Part shown: positions 57,475 through 57,981 of the stretch, piece by piece
How positions within the stretch are numbered: position 1 is the first letter of the stretch
How the letters are laid out: each line of letters opens with the position of its first letter
Assembly (NCBI GenBank): GCA_023459275.1
Contig: JAEWVC010000078.1
Coordinates: forward strand, 1 to 57,981
DNA: 57,981 bases
Direction of reading: 5' to 3'
Source: Bacillota bacterium
Lineage (GTDB): Bacteria > Bacillota > Clostridia > Christensenellales > Aristaeellaceae
Notes under the pieces: generated by a model
What the model saw: only the letters and a program-made list of their open reading frames with translations
Databases searched by the model: none
Told to the model about the DNA's origin: nothing
Translations under genes and position numbers: made by a program

Positions 57475-57981
57475 ACGATATCCGGGTTGTGATCGCCGAT
57501 GACGACAGCGGAATGCGCACCGTGATGCGCCACATGATCACCAAAGTGGAGGGTTTTACCCTGGCCGGCGAGGCGGAGGACGGCCTGAAGCTGATGGAGC
57601 TTGTGGAAAGGCACCGGCCCCAGGTAGTTTTTGTGGACGTGGAAATGCCCGGCATGAGCGGCGTGGAATGTGCGCGGCTCATCCAGGACATGGATCCGGC
57701 CACCGTCATCATCTTTGCCACCGCCCATGACCAGTACATGGGCGACGCCTTCGAGGTATACGCCTTCGACTACCTTTTGAAGCCCTTCAAGGTGGAGCGT
57801 GTCTTAAAAACGCTGGAACGGGCGCGGGACCGCATCACCCGCCGGGAGGAAAAACCCCTGCCGCCCTTGAAGCCCCGCGGCCAGGCGGCGGCCGGCCGGC
57901 TGATGCTCCACCACCGGGACGGCGTGAGCTTTCTGAATATGCAGGACATCCTTCTGGTGCAGCGGGAGGAGCGGGCCACCG
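57471..57981 (+). CDS. LytTR-family response regulator (cut by window end)
   Basis: About 170 residues are visible. The receiver domain has the acidic pocket IADDDSGMR, phosphoacceptor Asp in VVFVDVEMPGMSG, Thr in IFATAHD and Lys in YLLKPF. A linker rich in Pro and Arg follows, then the start of a LytTR DNA-binding domain (LMLHHRDGVSFLNMQDILLVQREERAT). TTG 57471 has GGTGGAG 6 bases before it; an in-frame GTG at 57459 is the alternative. It overlaps the unknown gene by 4 bases. Its sensor kinase is not in the window. Confidence 0.88.
   Translation, partial: MNDIRVVIADDDSGMRTVMRHMITKVEGFTLAGEAEDGLKLMELVERHRPQVVFVDVEMPGMSGVECARLIQDMDPATVIIFATAHDQYMGDAFEVYAFDYLLKPFKVERVLKTLERARDRITRREEKPLPPLKPRGQAAAGRLMLHHRDGVSFLNMQDILLVQREERAT

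Overview
The window is about 58 kb of moderately GC-rich bacterial chromosome. It carries several stacked carbohydrate-uptake operons followed by a housekeeping stretch. A FloA/NfeD pair, a FeoB-associated Cys-rich mini-protein, Lpl-type sugar ABC transporters, LacI and GntR/LacI regulators, TTG/GTG starts with strong GGAGG ribosome sites and a Rex-like box before gap all point to Bacillota, probably an anaerobic, glycan-using Clostridia relative. No rRNA, tRNA or phylogenetic marker fixes the genus. One oddity is that four of the five predicted sugar/iron binding proteins lack a lipobox cysteine, and the fifth is ambiguous.

Layout. 1-3.6 kb: acyltransferase-3, M29 aminopeptidase, glyceraldehyde-3-phosphate dehydrogenase behind a Rex-like operator; then a perfect 17-bp hairpin and a fragment of a tyrosine recombinase. 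3.9-14.7 kb: regulon 1, with a Gfo/Idh/MocA oxidoreductase and LacI regulator on the minus strand and, divergently, an RbsABC-type importer followed by a ManA-like isomerase, ribulose-phosphate-3-epimerase-like protein, RpiB-like isomerase, L-ribulose-5-phosphate 4-epimerase and a split transketolase. Three near-identical GAAAyGTTTTCAT boxes tie these together. No kinase is present. 14.8-23.3 kb: regulon 2, with LacI, GH31, GH65 phosphorylase and a MalFG-type importer with its binding protein (alpha-glucoside use). 23.3-23.6 kb: a non-coding block built almost entirely of hairpins.

23.6-36.7 kb: regulon 3, with ManD-type dehydratase, SDR and GH3 on the minus strand, an LplBC-type importer with binding protein on the minus strand, and a divergent GntR-LacI (AraR-type) regulator plus GH38 alpha-mannosidase. 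36.8-39.3 kb: feoA-feoB and a Cys-rich mini-protein behind a promoter overlapped by a DtxR-like palindrome. 39.3-44.8 kb: a second structured non-coding block and an AfuABC/FbpABC-type importer whose permease has an unusual ~210-residue extracytoplasmic insert. A ~340-bp MITE-like element lies between the binding-protein and permease genes. 45-53 kb: regulon 4, with LacI, two FGly-type sulfatases and an Lpl-type importer, linked by TGrCAT palindromes (sulfated-glycan use). 53-58 kb: trmL, a 75-residue membrane protein, two tandem family-4-like uracil-DNA glycosylases (the second without Fe-S cysteines), nfeD, floA, an unknown membrane-anchored protein and a LytTR response regulator cut by the window end.

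The picture is of a specialist that imports oligosaccharides and rare sugars through separate ABC systems, each with a local transcription factor and a recognisable operator, and cleaves or phosphorolyses them mostly inside the cell.
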